NCBI RefSeq assembly: GCF_012034935.1
Contig: NZ_JAATEN010000004.1
Location: 124,001 to 188,000 of the forward strand
Source of the DNA: Streptomyces zingiberis
GTDB lineage: Bacteria > Actinomycetota > Actinomycetes > Streptomycetales > Streptomycetaceae
Reading direction: 5' to 3'
Length of the DNA stretch: 64,000 bases
A model generated the notes under the pieces. It was not told the DNA's origin, did not search any database, and saw only the letters and a list, made by a program, of their open reading frames with translations. Position 1 is the first letter of the stretch, and the number at the start of each line of letters is the position of its first letter. Below are positions 1 through 8,553 of the stretch, piece by piece. Made by a program: the position numbers and the translations under genes.

Positions 1-1
1 C

Positions 2-2434
2 GGCCCGGACGACGGCGCGGCGGACGGCACCGGCCCGGACCGCGGCGGCGCGGCGGAGGACCGGCGGACGGGGGACGCGGCGCCGGCCACGCCGTGGCTG
101 ACCCCGGAGACCGCCCAGATCCTCCACCACCGCCGGATCCTCGACCTGCACACCGGCACGCTCACCCGCCACGTCCGCTACGAGGACGCGGCCGGCCGCC
201 GGGTCCGCGTCGAGCAGACGCGCTTCCTCCACATGGGCGACCCGCACCTCGCGGTGTTGCGCACCGTGCTCGAACCGGAGAACTGGTCCGGGGTGATCGA
301 GGTGGAGTCCGCGCTCGACGGCGGGATCGTCAACGCCGGCGTGGCCCGCTACCGCGACCTCGCCGGCCGCCACCTCACCGGGGTCACCACCGGAACCACC
401 GGCCCCGGCGGAAGCGACGGCCCAACCGGAGACGGCGGCCCGACGCGGAGCCCCGGCCCGGGAGCCCCAGGCGGCCCGGACACGCCCGGCGAACCGGAGA
501 CCTCGGAAGCCGGGGATGCCTCGGAGCCCCCGGATGCCCCGGACGGCCTCATCTGGCTCCACTGCCGTACCAGCCACTCCGACATCGGCATCGGCCTCGC
601 CGCCCGCACCACCGCCACCGCCGCCCGCACCACCGCCACCCCGGCCTGTGCCACCGAGCCCGGCACCGCCACCGAGCCCGGCGGCAGCGCCCCGCCCCGA
701 ACCACCGGCCGTACCGAGACGGACGGCCCGCGCATCGCCCGGCTCCTGCTGCTCCCCGCCGCGCCCGGCGAGCCCGTCACCGTCGACAAGACCGTCGCCC
801 TGCACACCTCCCGCGACCCCGCGATCGGCGACCCCCTCGAGGCCGCCACGGACCGGGCCGCCCACGCGCCCGGCTACGCCGAACTCCTCGGCTCCCACCG
901 CCGCGCCTGGCGCGCGCTGTGGGAGCACGCCGAACTCGACGTTCCCGGCGAGGCCGGGCGCATCCTGCGGTTCCACCTCTTCCACGTGCTGCAGACCCTC
1001 TCCCCGCACACCGCCGGACTCGACGTCGGCGTCCCCGCGCGGGGGCTGCACGGGGAGGCGTACCGGGGCCACGTCTTCTGGGACGAGCTGTTCGTGCTGC
1101 CCTACCTCAACCTCCACTTCCCGGAGGTCTCCCGCGCCCTGCTCGAATACCGTCACCGGCGCCTCGGCCGCGCCTGCCGCGCCGCGCGCGAGGCCGGGCT
1201 GGCCGGCGCGATGTTCCCCTGGCAGAGCGCCGGCGACGGCCGGGAGGAGACCCAGGAACTCCATCTCAATCCCCGCTCCGGGCGCTGGCTGCCCGACCAC
1301 TCCCGCCTCCAGCACCATGTGGGCTCCGCGATCGCGTACAACGTGTGGCACTACTGCGAGGCCACCGGCGACACCGGCTACCTCCACACCAAGGGGGCCG
1401 AGACGCTGACGCAGATCGCCCGCTTCTGGGCGAGCCGCGCCGCGTTCGACCCGGCGCTGGGCCGCTACCGGATCCGCGCCGTCGTCGGCCCCGACGAGTA
1501 CCACGAGGCCTACCCGGGGGCGGCCGTCCCCGGAGTGGACGACAACGCGTACACCAACGTCACCGCCGCCTGGGTGCTGGCCCGCGCCCTGGAGGTGGTC
1601 CGCGCGCTGCCCGAGCCGCGCCGCCGCGAGCTGTTCGAGCAGACCGGCACCGACCCCGGCGAGCCCGAGCGCTGGGAGGAGGTCTCCCGGCGGCTGCACG
1701 TGCCCTTCCACGCCGGTGTCATCAGCCAGTTCGAGGGCTACGGCGACCTGGCCGAACTGGACTGGGACGGCTACCGCCGGCGCTACGGCTCCATCCGCCG
1801 CCTCGACCGCATCCTGGAGGCCGAGGGCGACAGCGCCAACCGCTACCAGGCGTCCAAACAGGCCGACGTCCTGATGCTCGGCTACCTCTTTCCGCCCGCC
1901 GAACTGGCCGGTGTCTTCCGCCGCCTGGGCTACCGGCTCGACGACGCCACCTGGCGCCGCACCGTCGACCACTACCTGCGCCGCACCTCGCACGGCTCCA
2001 CCCTCAGCGGACTCGTACACGGCTGGGTGCTGGCCCGGGTGCACCGCGCCGACGCCTGGCGGTTCTGCCTCGACGCGCTGGACAGCGACGTCGCCGACCT
2101 CCAGGGCGGCACCACCGCGGAGGGCATCCACCTCGGCGCCATGGCCGGCACCCTCGACCTCGTCCAGCGCGGCCTGACGGGCCTCGACCCGCGCGCCGAC
2201 GCGCTGGTGCTGGACCCCGCGCCGCTGCCCGAGCTCTCCGAGTACTGCTTCACCGTCCGCTACCACGGCCACTGGGGGCTGGCGATGCGGCTGAGCGCGG
2301 GCCGGCTCCGGGTGGACGTGCCCGCCTCGGACGAGCCGCCCGTCCGGCTCGTGCTCCCGGACCGCACCGTCACGCTCCGCCCCGGCGAGTCCTGCGCGCT
2401 GGAGCTCACCGGGGGCACGGAGGCGGAGCCGTGA
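2..2434 (+). CDS. Glycoside hydrolase family 65 sugar phosphorylase (5' end outside window)
   Basis: Partial: the frame is open at the left edge, so the true start lies upstream. The protein resembles GH65 kojibiose/maltose/trehalose-type phosphorylases, which cleave an alpha-glucosidic bond with phosphate. Visible marks are the segment HVFWDELFVLPYL, the general-acid region VVGPDEYHEAYPG (around 1483-1521), KQADVLML, and the phosphate-site segments HGSTLSGLVHGWV and GGTTAEGIHLG (about 1990-2135). The first 30 or so visible residues are an Asp/Gly/Pro-rich linker. A Gly/Pro/Glu-rich insert (about 388-543) and a Thr/Ala-rich stretch (about 599-715) interrupt the N-terminal beta-domain. Which disaccharide it uses cannot be read from the sequence. 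It is followed by a hairpin and then a universal stress protein. Confidence 0.9.
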   Translation, partial: GPDDGAADGTGPDRGGAAEDRRTGDAAPATPWLTPETAQILHHRRILDLHTGTLTRHVRYEDAAGRRVRVEQTRFLHMGDPHLAVLRTVLEPENWSGVIEVESALDGGIVNAGVARYRDLAGRHLTGVTTGTTGPGGSDGPTGDGGPTRSPGPGAPGGPDTPGEPETSEAGDASEPPDAPDGLIWLHCRTSHSDIGIGLAARTTATAARTTATPACATEPGTATEPGGSAPPRTTGRTETDGPRIARLLLLPAAPGEPVTVDKTVALHTSRDPAIGDPLEAATDRAAHAPGYAELLGSHRRAWRALWEHAELDVPGEAGRILRFHLFHVLQTLSPHTAGLDVGVPARGLHGEAYRGHVFWDELFVLPYLNLHFPEVSRALLEYRHRRLGRACRAAREAGLAGAMFPWQSAGDGREETQELHLNPRSGRWLPDHSRLQHHVGSAIAYNVWHYCEATGDTGYLHTKGAETLTQIARFWASRAAFDPALGRYRIRAVVGPDEYHEAYPGAAVPGVDDNAYTNVTAAWVLARALEVVRALPEPRRRELFEQTGTDPGEPERWEEVSRRLHVPFHAGVISQFEGYGDLAELDWDGYRRRYGSIRRLDRILEAEGDSANRYQASKQADVLMLGYLFPPAELAGVFRRLGYRLDDATWRRTVDHYLRRTSHGSTLSGLVHGWVLARVHRADAWRFCLDALDSDVADLQGGTTAEGIHLGAMAGTLDLVQRGLTGLDPRADALVLDPAPLPELSEYCFTVRYHGHWGLAMRLSAGRLRVDVPASDEPPVRLVLPDRTVTLRPGESCALELTGGTEAEP

Positions 2435-2447
2435 CCGTCCCACCGAC

Positions 2448-2471
2448 CCCCGCCGGGCGCACCCGGCGGGG
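2448..2471 (+). terminator. Probable terminator after the GH65 gene
   Basis: A 10-bp perfect GC stem (2448-2457 with 2462-2471) closes a 4-nt loop, 14 nt after the GH65 stop. It lies between that gene and the universal stress protein, which has its own ribosome binding site. Confidence 0.55.
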
Positions 2472-2518
2472 TGTCCCCCCATCCGCCCCCTTCCCTCGGA
2501 CACGTGAGGTGACCTGCC

Positions 2519-3394
2519 ATGCCCCGACCCGTCGTGGCCGGAATCGACGGCACCCGGGCCGGTTCCGCGGCCGCCGACTGGGCCGCCCGGGAGGCGCTCC
2601 GCCGCGAGCTGCCGCTGACCCTGGTGCACGCCTGGAGCTGGGAACCGCTGGACCTGCCCGTCACCCAGGACACCGAGGCCCAGCGGGAGGCGGCCGGCCG
2701 GCTGCTCCACGAGGCCGCCGGCGCCCTCCGCGAGCGCCATCCACGGCTGGAGCTGACGGCCGAACAGCCGCCCGCGCCCGCGGTGACGGCGCTGCTGGCG
2801 CGGAGCGAGGACGCCGAGATGCTCGTCCTCGGCACCCGGGGCCACGGCCGGCTGATGGGGTTCCTGCTCGGCTCGGTCGGTCTCCAGGTGCTGGGCCGGG
2901 CCGCGAGCCCGGTGGTGATGGTCCGCCCCGCCCAGGACGGCAGCGACCGGCCCGCGCCGCCCGGGCGCAGCGAGGTCGTCGTGGGGCTGGAGAATCTGAC
3001 CGCGACCGGCGAGCCCGTCCTCGCCTTCGCCTTCGCGCACGCCGCGGCCAACGGGATGCGGATCCACGCGGTCCGGGCCTGGGCGCTGCCCACGGTGTTC
3101 AACTACAGCCCGGCGGCGATGGAACTGGCCGACGAGGCCGGTGGCATCGAGGCCCACGAGAAGCAGCAGCTCCACACCGCGCTGCGGCCCTGGCGGGAGC
3201 GGTACCCGCAGGTGGAGGTGGTCGAACAGGTGGAGATCGGCGCCGCGGCCGAGGTGCTGCTGACGGCCTCGGGCCGGGCGGGCCTGGTGGTGGTCGGCCG
3301 CCGTCGCCGCCCCGGCCGGGGCCACCTGGGCCCCGTGGCCCACGCGACGCTCCATCACGCCTGCTGCCCGGTGGCGGTGGTCAGCCACGACTGA
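2519..3394 (+). CDS. Universal stress protein with two USP domains
   Basis: 291 residues containing two tandem USP folds (about 1-140 and 150-290). The first domain ends in a good ATP-binding signature, GTRGHGRLMGFLLGSVG followed by SPVVMV. The second has the weaker VVGRRRRPGRGHLGPVAH and CPVAVV. Family members are cytoplasmic nucleotide-binding stress or dormancy proteins; in actinobacteria the double-domain form is usual. The ATG at 2519 is preceded by GAGGTGA at a good distance. It follows the GH65 gene after a hairpin, so it is probably transcribed separately. A specific role cannot be assigned. Confidence 0.9.
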   Translation: MPRPVVAGIDGTRAGSAAADWAAREALRRELPLTLVHAWSWEPLDLPVTQDTEAQREAAGRLLHEAAGALRERHPRLELTAEQPPAPAVTALLARSEDAEMLVLGTRGHGRLMGFLLGSVGLQVLGRAASPVVMVRPAQDGSDRPAPPGRSEVVVGLENLTATGEPVLAFAFAHAAANGMRIHAVRAWALPTVFNYSPAAMELADEAGGIEAHEKQQLHTALRPWRERYPQVEVVEQVEIGAAAEVLLTASGRAGLVVVGRRRRPGRGHLGPVAHATLHHACCPVAVVSHD

Positions 3395-3450
3395 CGGGGC
3401 GACGGGCCGACGGGCCGGCGGGGCCGGTGTGGCCCCCGCGCCGGAGACTA

Positions 3451-3462
3451 CATGTCGACATG
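3451..3462. promoter_or_regulatory. 12-bp perfect palindrome CATGTCGACATG
   Basis: Perfect palindrome in the 228-bp gap between two convergent genes (the stress protein and the SDR). No promoter is evident next to it, so an operator role is only a possibility. The rest of the gap holds nothing I recognise. Confidence 0.25.
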
Positions 3463-3622
3463 ACGAGGTGTCGTCGAAGAGATCCGCGCGGGGATGGCGC
3501 GGCGAGCGGCGAGCGCGCGTGCCGCGCGCGCCTGCCGGAAACGGCGCGCCGCCCCGTGACACGGCTCCGGCCCGCGGCGGGCAGCGCCGAGGGACCGGAA
3601 CCAGGAAGAGTGAGCGGAAGCG

Positions 3623-4504
3623 CTACGGCAGCGGGGTGCCGCCCGTGGCGTTGACGATCTCCGCCGTGATGAAGCTCGCCTCCTGCGAGGCGAGGAAGAC
3701 ATACGCCGGGGCCATCTCCGCGGGCTGCGCCGGGCGTCCGAGCGGCGACTGCTTCCCGAACTCCTCGGTGTCCGGCATCGTCGCCGGGATCAGCGGCGTC
3801 CACACCGGGCCGGGGGCGACGGCGTTGACGCGGATGCCGCGGTCCGCGAGGTACTGCGCGAGCCCCTGGGTGAAGGTGACGATCGCGCCCTTCGTGGTCG
3901 CGTAGTCCAGCAGGTGCGGGCTCGGCTTGTACGCCTGCACGGAGGTGGTGTTGATGATGGAGCCGCCCTCGGGGATGTGCGGCAGCGCCATCTTCGACAG
4001 CCAGAACATGCCGTACAGGTTGGTGCGCAGGGTGCGGTCGAACTGCTCGGTGGTGATGCCCTCGATGCTGTCCGGCTGCGACATCTGGTACGCGGCGTTG
4101 ATCACCAGGACGTCGATCCGGCCGAACTCCTCCACCGCCCGGTCGATCAGCGCCTGGCAGGCCGCCTCCTCGCGGATGTCGCAGGGCACGGCGACCGCGC
4201 GCCGTCCGGCGTCCTCGACCAGCCGGACCGTCTCGCGGGCGTCCTTCTCCTCCGCCTCCAGATAGGTGAAGAGGACATCGGCGCCTTCGCGGGCGTAGGC
4301 CAGGGCGACCGCCCGGCCGATGCCCGAGTCGCCGCCGGTGATCACCGTCCGCCGCCCCTCCAGCTTGCCGCTGCCGCGGTACGAGGACTCGCCGTGGTCC
4401 GGCTCGGGCCGCATCTCCTCCGTGTGACCGGGGTGCTGCTGGTCCTGCTGCTCGAACTCCGGCTGCGGGTGCTGCGTCACGGGGTTCTGCTGCTGCTCGC
4501 TCAT
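3623..4504 (-). CDS. Stress-type SDR oxidoreductase (YhxD/YghA-like)
   Basis: Classical short-chain dehydrogenase of 293 residues with the hydrophilic Gln/Pro-rich N-terminal tail typical of the general-stress-protein-39/YghA group. Motifs in order: TGGDSGIGR (NAD(P) loop), CDIRE, INAAYQ (the NNAG position, in the variant usual for this group), the Ser of NTTSVQAYKPS, catalytic YATTK, and PGPVWTPL. The start is uncertain. I chose ATG 4504 (MSEQQQNP) because homologues begin this way, with AGGCAGG 5 nt upstream. ATG 4540 (MATDSHEN) is an equally possible start. The substrate is unknown; relatives are general-stress proteins. Confidence 0.9.
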   Translation of the reverse strand: MSEQQQNPVTQHPQPEFEQQDQQHPGHTEEMRPEPDHGESSYRGSGKLEGRRTVITGGDSGIGRAVALAYAREGADVLFTYLEAEEKDARETVRLVEDAGRRAVAVPCDIREEAACQALIDRAVEEFGRIDVLVINAAYQMSQPDSIEGITTEQFDRTLRTNLYGMFWLSKMALPHIPEGGSIINTTSVQAYKPSPHLLDYATTKGAIVTFTQGLAQYLADRGIRVNAVAPGPVWTPLIPATMPDTEEFGKQSPLGRPAQPAEMAPAYVFLASQEASFITAEIVNATGGTPLP

Positions 4505-4782
4505 CCGGGCCTGCCTGTTCTCGTGCGAATCGGTGGCCATCGGGTGCCCTGCCACCAGGGGCGGAAACCGCCGATTCGCCCGCCCGGGGGTGGCCACTCC
4601 GCCCACGTCAGCTCCTGGATCGGCGTTGTGGAGACGTCGGGTTCGTCCACCCGGGCGGCCCGGCCCCGACCTGCCGTCGGTGGGCACCGTGGTGCCCCTC
4701 ACGCAGCGTGGATTCCCGCCGGGCCGGCCACCGGGCGGCCGACTCCTCCGTCGAACCGCCGGGATGTGTGCGGGAGATGCCC

Positions 4783-5064
4783 TTGACGTGCTCCCTTGTG
4801 GAACGGCGCTCGTTCGCGACCGCCCGCAAGCTGTGGCCCGACGCCGAGATCCTCTGCGCGTCGGACCCGCGGGAGTTTGCCGACTATCTGAGATCCATCG
4901 GCGACGAGATGCTCGTCCTCGACATGCTCGTCGGCGACCTCCAGCGGGTCATCGAGTATCCGAAGCTCGGATTCGCCGTCGAGCAGGAGGCCCCGGAGGA
5001 TGTGCACGCCGCGTACGAATCCCTCATCCGCGACGGCTTCACCAGCCGCCTCATCACCTCGTGA
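4783..5064 (+). CDS. Small conserved-looking protein of unknown function
   Basis: About 93 residues, soluble and acidic, with no recognised domain. It includes the segments RKLWPDAEILCASDPREFADY and DMLVGDLQRVIEYPKLGF. The composition and periodicity look like a real folded protein, unlike the Arg/Pro-rich shadows nearby. TTG 4783 has GGGAG six bases upstream; ATG 4777 in the same frame abuts that GGGAG and is a poorer choice. GTG 4798 is another option. A strong hairpin directly follows the stop, supporting a single-gene unit. It could be a small regulatory or stress protein, but nothing in the sequence says which. Confidence 0.6.
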   Translation: MTCSLVERRSFATARKLWPDAEILCASDPREFADYLRSIGDEMLVLDMLVGDLQRVIEYPKLGFAVEQEAPEDVHAAYESLIRDGFTSRLITS

Positions 5065-5068
5065 CCTA

Positions 5069-5120
5069 CCTGCCCCCGGCGGGCCGTGATGTGCGGGCCC
5101 CGCACGTCCGCGGGGGCAGG
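5069..5120 (+). terminator. Strong nested hairpin after the small protein gene
   Basis: A 13-bp stem with one bulged G (5069-5082 with 5108-5120) encloses a second inverted repeat (5091-5097 with 5099-5105). It begins 5 nt after the stop at 5064. Confidence 0.6.
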
Positions 5121-5273
5121 CAGGTGAACTGCTGCGTGCGGTGCGGGAGCACCGTCGGCCTCTGGCACCTGACGCGCCCCCCGGCCGCGCTGTCCGGCCC
5201 CAACCGCCCCGCGTCTCCACCGAGACGTCGACGCCCCGGACGGGCCCCGGGCCCGGTTCCGGGGCGCGGGTGG

Positions 5274-5291
5274 GGTGAGAGCGCTCTCACC
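5274..5291. promoter_or_regulatory. LacI-family-like operator palindrome
   Basis: Perfect 18-bp palindrome GGTGAGAGCGCTCTCACC. The core GAGCGCTC is shared with the CebR/CelR-type operators of actinobacterial LacI-family sugar regulators (TGGGAGCGCTCCCA). It lies in the 575-bp gap between the small protein and the aminotransferase, about 350 bp before the latter's start. No LacI gene is present in the window. Apart from this site and the upstream hairpin the gap shows no convincing gene. Confidence 0.45.
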
Positions 5292-5639
5292 TCGGCTCAT
5301 CGGTTCGCGGATGCCCGGAGGGCTGAACACCGCCCCACAGGGCTCCGTAAGACAGGGGCAGGCGGGTGGGCCGCCGCATGGGGTGGGGAGGGTGGATCGC
5401 TTGACCGTGTACCGCACGGCCGCGCCGGAGGTCCTGACCGCCGTCGTCCCCCGATCCACCGCCGTCTCCGCCCTGTCCGCGGCCGCCGCCCGCCCTGTCA
5501 TCTCGTCGTCACGGACGTGCTCCACCCTCGCCGGGGTCCCGGACGAGGCGCGCCGGGACCGACTCCGAGCCCGACCCGAACTCCGGGCCCCGACCCCGAA
5601 CTCCGAGACCGACCCGAGACCGACAAGGAGCACCCCGCC

Positions 5640-7151
5640 GTGTCCCAACCGCTCGATACCGGAGTGCTGCGCAGTACCGCCCACAGCCCGTCCTGGGCCA
5701 TGCTCAACCGCATCTCCGGAGGAGGCACGTCCGGTGGCGCGGCCGGCGCCCTCCCCGGCGGGCTTCCCGGGGCCGTGAACGGCGGTCCCCAGGGCGGACC
5801 CCAGGCCGGACCCCAGGCCGGACCTCAGGGCGGCACCCCCGGCGGCGCGGCCGGGGGGCCCGGGCCGGTGACCCCGGCCCCGGTGCGGCAGGCCGAGGGG
5901 TCCGGCCGGGTGGCCGCCCCCGTGCCGCCCGCGCTCGGCCCCGTGGCGCCCTACGGCAACGGCGCCGCGCCCCAGCCGCCGGCCGCCACGCAGCAGCGGC
6001 TGGACTTCTGCATCCCCTGCAACCCGTACTTCCCGACCCCGCACATGTTCGGCCGGCTGCGGGACTCCCTGGAGACCATCCTCAAGTACTACCCGAGCGA
6101 CGCCGACACGGTCACCGCCGAACTCTGCACGGTCCTCGGCCTGAACCCGCAGACCGTCGCCATGGGCAACGGCTCCACCGAGCTGATCACCTGGATCGAC
6201 CATCTCCTCGTCAAGGAGAGCCTGGCGGTGCCCATCCCCACCTTCGGGCGCTGGACGGACCAGCCGATGGAGACCGGCAAGCGGGTGGACATGTTCCCGC
6301 TCCGCGAGGAGCAGGATTTCGCGCTCGACCTCCAGGAGTACGTCCGCTTCATCCGCCGCCGGGGCTCCCGGGTGGCCGTGGTCTGCAACCCCAACAACCC
6401 CGACGGCGGCTACCTGCGGCGCAGCCAGATCGTCTGGCTCCTGGACGAGCTGGCCGATCTCGACCTGGTGGTGATCGACGAGTCGTTCATCGACTTCGTC
6501 GACGCCGAGCGGGCCCCCTCGGTCGCCGACGAGGCGGCCATCCGCCCCAACGTCATCGTGCTCAAGAGCCTGGGTAAGAACTTCGGGCTGCACGGCATCC
6601 GCTTCGGCTACTGCGTCGCCAACCCGGCGCTCGCCGCCACCGTCCGGAACGCCCTGCCCAAGTGGAACCTCAACGCCTTCGCGGAGACCGTCGTCTTCAT
6701 GCTCAAGGAGTACGGCGCCGAGTACCAGCAGAGCCTCACCATGCTCGCCGCCGACCGCGCCAACATGGCGATGGCCCTGGCCGCCCTGCCGGAGCTGGTG
6801 GTCTTCCTCTCCCAGGGCAATTTCCTGCTGGTCAAGCTGCCGAACGGGGTGGACGGGGCCGCCCTGCGCGACCGGCTGCTCACCGAGTACGGACTCTACG
6901 TCCGCGAGTGCGGCAACAAGCTGGGCAGCAGCAGCCGCTTCCTCCGGCTCGTCGTCCGGCCGCACGCCGACGTGGAGAGACTGGTGGCCGCGTTGCGCAC
7001 CTGCCTCTACGGGACGCGGCCGGCCCCCCTCCACCCGCCGCAGCCGGCCCAGCAGCCCGTCCAGCCGCCGGCCCCGGTCCCGGCCGCCGCGCCCCGGCCA
7101 CCGCAGGCGCCCGCGGTGGCCGCGCTGCCCGTGCCGGCCGCCGTCTCCTGA
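5640..7151 (+). CDS. Class I/II PLP aminotransferase, HisC-like
   Basis: 503 residues. The catalytic part (about 115-460) is a fold-type I aminotransferase resembling histidinol-phosphate aminotransferase and threonine-phosphate decarboxylase relatives. It shows GNGSTELI, CNPNNPDGGY, DESFIDF, the PLP lysine in SLGKNFGLHGIRFGY, and C-terminal SRFLRLVVRP. Unusual low-complexity tails flank it: a Gly/Pro/Gln-rich N-terminus with GGPQAGPQ repeats and a Pro/Ala/Gln-rich C-terminus. GTG 5640 is chosen because AAGGAG lies 9 nt upstream; upstream sequence in this frame is not protein-like. No his or cob genes are nearby, so the substrate is unknown. Confidence 0.85.
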   Translation: MSQPLDTGVLRSTAHSPSWAMLNRISGGGTSGGAAGALPGGLPGAVNGGPQGGPQAGPQAGPQGGTPGGAAGGPGPVTPAPVRQAEGSGRVAAPVPPALGPVAPYGNGAAPQPPAATQQRLDFCIPCNPYFPTPHMFGRLRDSLETILKYYPSDADTVTAELCTVLGLNPQTVAMGNGSTELITWIDHLLVKESLAVPIPTFGRWTDQPMETGKRVDMFPLREEQDFALDLQEYVRFIRRRGSRVAVVCNPNNPDGGYLRRSQIVWLLDELADLDLVVIDESFIDFVDAERAPSVADEAAIRPNVIVLKSLGKNFGLHGIRFGYCVANPALAATVRNALPKWNLNAFAETVVFMLKEYGAEYQQSLTMLAADRANMAMALAALPELVVFLSQGNFLLVKLPNGVDGAALRDRLLTEYGLYVRECGNKLGSSSRFLRLVVRPHADVERLVAALRTCLYGTRPAPLHPPQPAQQPVQPPAPVPAAAPRPPQAPAVAALPVPAAVS

Positions 7152-7559
7152 CCGGCACCGGCACCGGCTCCGGCCCCGCCGTACCGGCCGCCCTGGCCTC
7201 CGGCGGTCAGCGCCCGGCACCCGGGCGGCCGGGGCCCGGGAGGCAAGGTCCACCGTGCAGAACCGTTCGTGAGACATGAGCCTGACATGAGCAACCGCTG
7301 AAGTGACCCGGCCGGCACAGGACGCACGCACCGTGGCCCGGTCCGCCCGGTCCGTCCGTACCGCGGACGAGGTGCTGGAGGAAGCCGCGCGGATGGCCGC
7401 GCGGCCAGCTCTGACCCCTCGCGTCGACCGGTTCGTCCTGCTGGTCGGCGAGGGTGCCGCGCCGCCGTCGGCCCTGGGGCCTTCCGTCCGCGAACAGCGG
7501 GAGATCGTCGTCTCCGTTTCTCGGAGGGTCCGGCGGCGACAGGGGGGGTGAGCGCCCTT
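7152..7559. other. Intergenic gap, no confident gene
   Basis: 408 bp between the aminotransferase and the convergent XRE regulator. An 82-codon frame at 7303-7551 (plus) is open but has no clear ribosome binding site and no recognisable family, so I do not call it. A short direct repeat GACATGAGC occurs twice around 7273-7291. Confidence 0.5.
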
Positions 7560-8417
7560 TCAAAGATTCTGTCTCGAAGGGGTGTTGAGTTTCTGTGCGC
7601 CGATCACCGCCAGCAGCTGCAACTTGTCGTGACTTTCGCTGCCGGGTGCGGCGGTGAAGACCAGGAGTGTCTGGGTCTGCTCGGGATCCAGCAGGGTCTG
7701 GCAGTGCAGGTGCAGTTCGCCCACTTCCGGGTGCACCAGGATCTTCTGCTCGCTGTAGCGCCATCCGACCGGATGCTCCTGCCAAAGCCGGTCGAAATCG
7801 GAACTGTTGCCCGTCAGGGCCTGCACGATCTCGGCAGCACGAGAGCGCCGCAGGCCGTGAGTGAGTTCATGGCGCAGATGCGAGACCAGGATACGTGCGT
7901 GCCGGTCCCGGTCTCGGGGCCGGTAGACGCGCTGCTCGTCCGGATCGGTGAACCACCGGTAGATGCTGCTGCGGGACAGTCCCTGGAAACGCGTCTGGTC
8001 GCCCAGAAGGGCTGTTCCCAGCGGGGTCTGCAGCAGGGTCTCGCCCAGCGCGTTCACCACGGTCGCGGGGGTGTCGACGAGTCGGTCGACGATGCGCATG
8101 AGTCCGGCGTCGACGTGGTCGGTGCGTGCCATGCGCTGTGGTTTGCCGTAGCCGGCCATCTGGAAGAGATGGTCGCGCTCGGCCAGTGACAGCCGCAGCC
8201 CTCGCGCGAGCGCGGCGAGCATCTGCTCCGAGGGCTGGTGGCCGTCTCCACGCTCCAGTCTGGAGTAGTAGTCGGTCGACATGCCCACGGTTGCTGCGAC
8301 CTCTTCGCGGCGCAGTCCCGCGGTGCGGCGCCGCTCGCCCCGCGGAAGGCCGAGGTCTTCGGGCTGAAGGCTTTCGCGGCGCGCCCGCAAGAAGTGAGCC
8401 AGAGCAGAGCTTTCCAT
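7560..8417 (-). CDS. XRE-family (MmyB-like) transcriptional regulator
   Basis: 285 residues. The N-terminal helix-turn-helix (about 25-80) has the group's hallmark RRTAGLRREEVAATVGMSTDYYSRLERG. The C-terminal half is an MmyB-type ligand-binding domain (DRLVDTPATVVNALGETLLQ through QTLLVFTAAPGSES). ATG 8417 gives the usual short N-terminus (MESSALAHFLRARRE); no strong Shine-Dalgarno is visible, so the message may be leaderless. It is divergent from the SDR gene at 8554. Regulator/SDR pairs of this sort are common in Streptomyces, and the regulator is expected to control its neighbour. Confidence 0.9.
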   Translation of the reverse strand: MESSALAHFLRARRESLQPEDLGLPRGERRRTAGLRREEVAATVGMSTDYYSRLERGDGHQPSEQMLAALARGLRLSLAERDHLFQMAGYGKPQRMARTDHVDAGLMRIVDRLVDTPATVVNALGETLLQTPLGTALLGDQTRFQGLSRSSIYRWFTDPDEQRVYRPRDRDRHARILVSHLRHELTHGLRRSRAAEIVQALTGNSSDFDRLWQEHPVGWRYSEQKILVHPEVGELHLHCQTLLDPEQTQTLLVFTAAPGSESHDKLQLLAVIGAQKLNTPSRQNL

Positions 8418-8449
8418 GCGGCAAGTCTGCAACCCGCGCCGCTCCGGCA

Positions 8450-8472
8450 TCCACTGTATGGCGTTCAGTGGA
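8450..8472. promoter_or_regulatory. Candidate operator between XRE regulator and SDR
   Basis: Inverted repeat TCCACTG, 9-bp centre, CAGTGGA in the divergent intergenic region. The 7-bp arms are perfect. Its place just upstream of the regulator's start suits auto-repression and control of the SDR gene. Confidence 0.45.
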
Positions 8473-8553
8473 AAAGCAGGCCGTTCCTCACGAGCTGCCG
8501 GTCACCTAGCGTCCATTCCGGAAAGGTCATCGCAGCGACGGAAAGTAGTGGCC

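Noticed and set aside
94..3654. Very long open frame overlapping the GH65 and stress-protein genes
   Set aside because: Arg/Pro/Gly-rich shadow in another frame; no domains, and it overlaps two clear genes. Long empty frames are normal in such GC-rich DNA.
7303..7551. 82-codon frame after the aminotransferase
   Set aside because: Part of it looks protein-like but no start signal or family could be supported.
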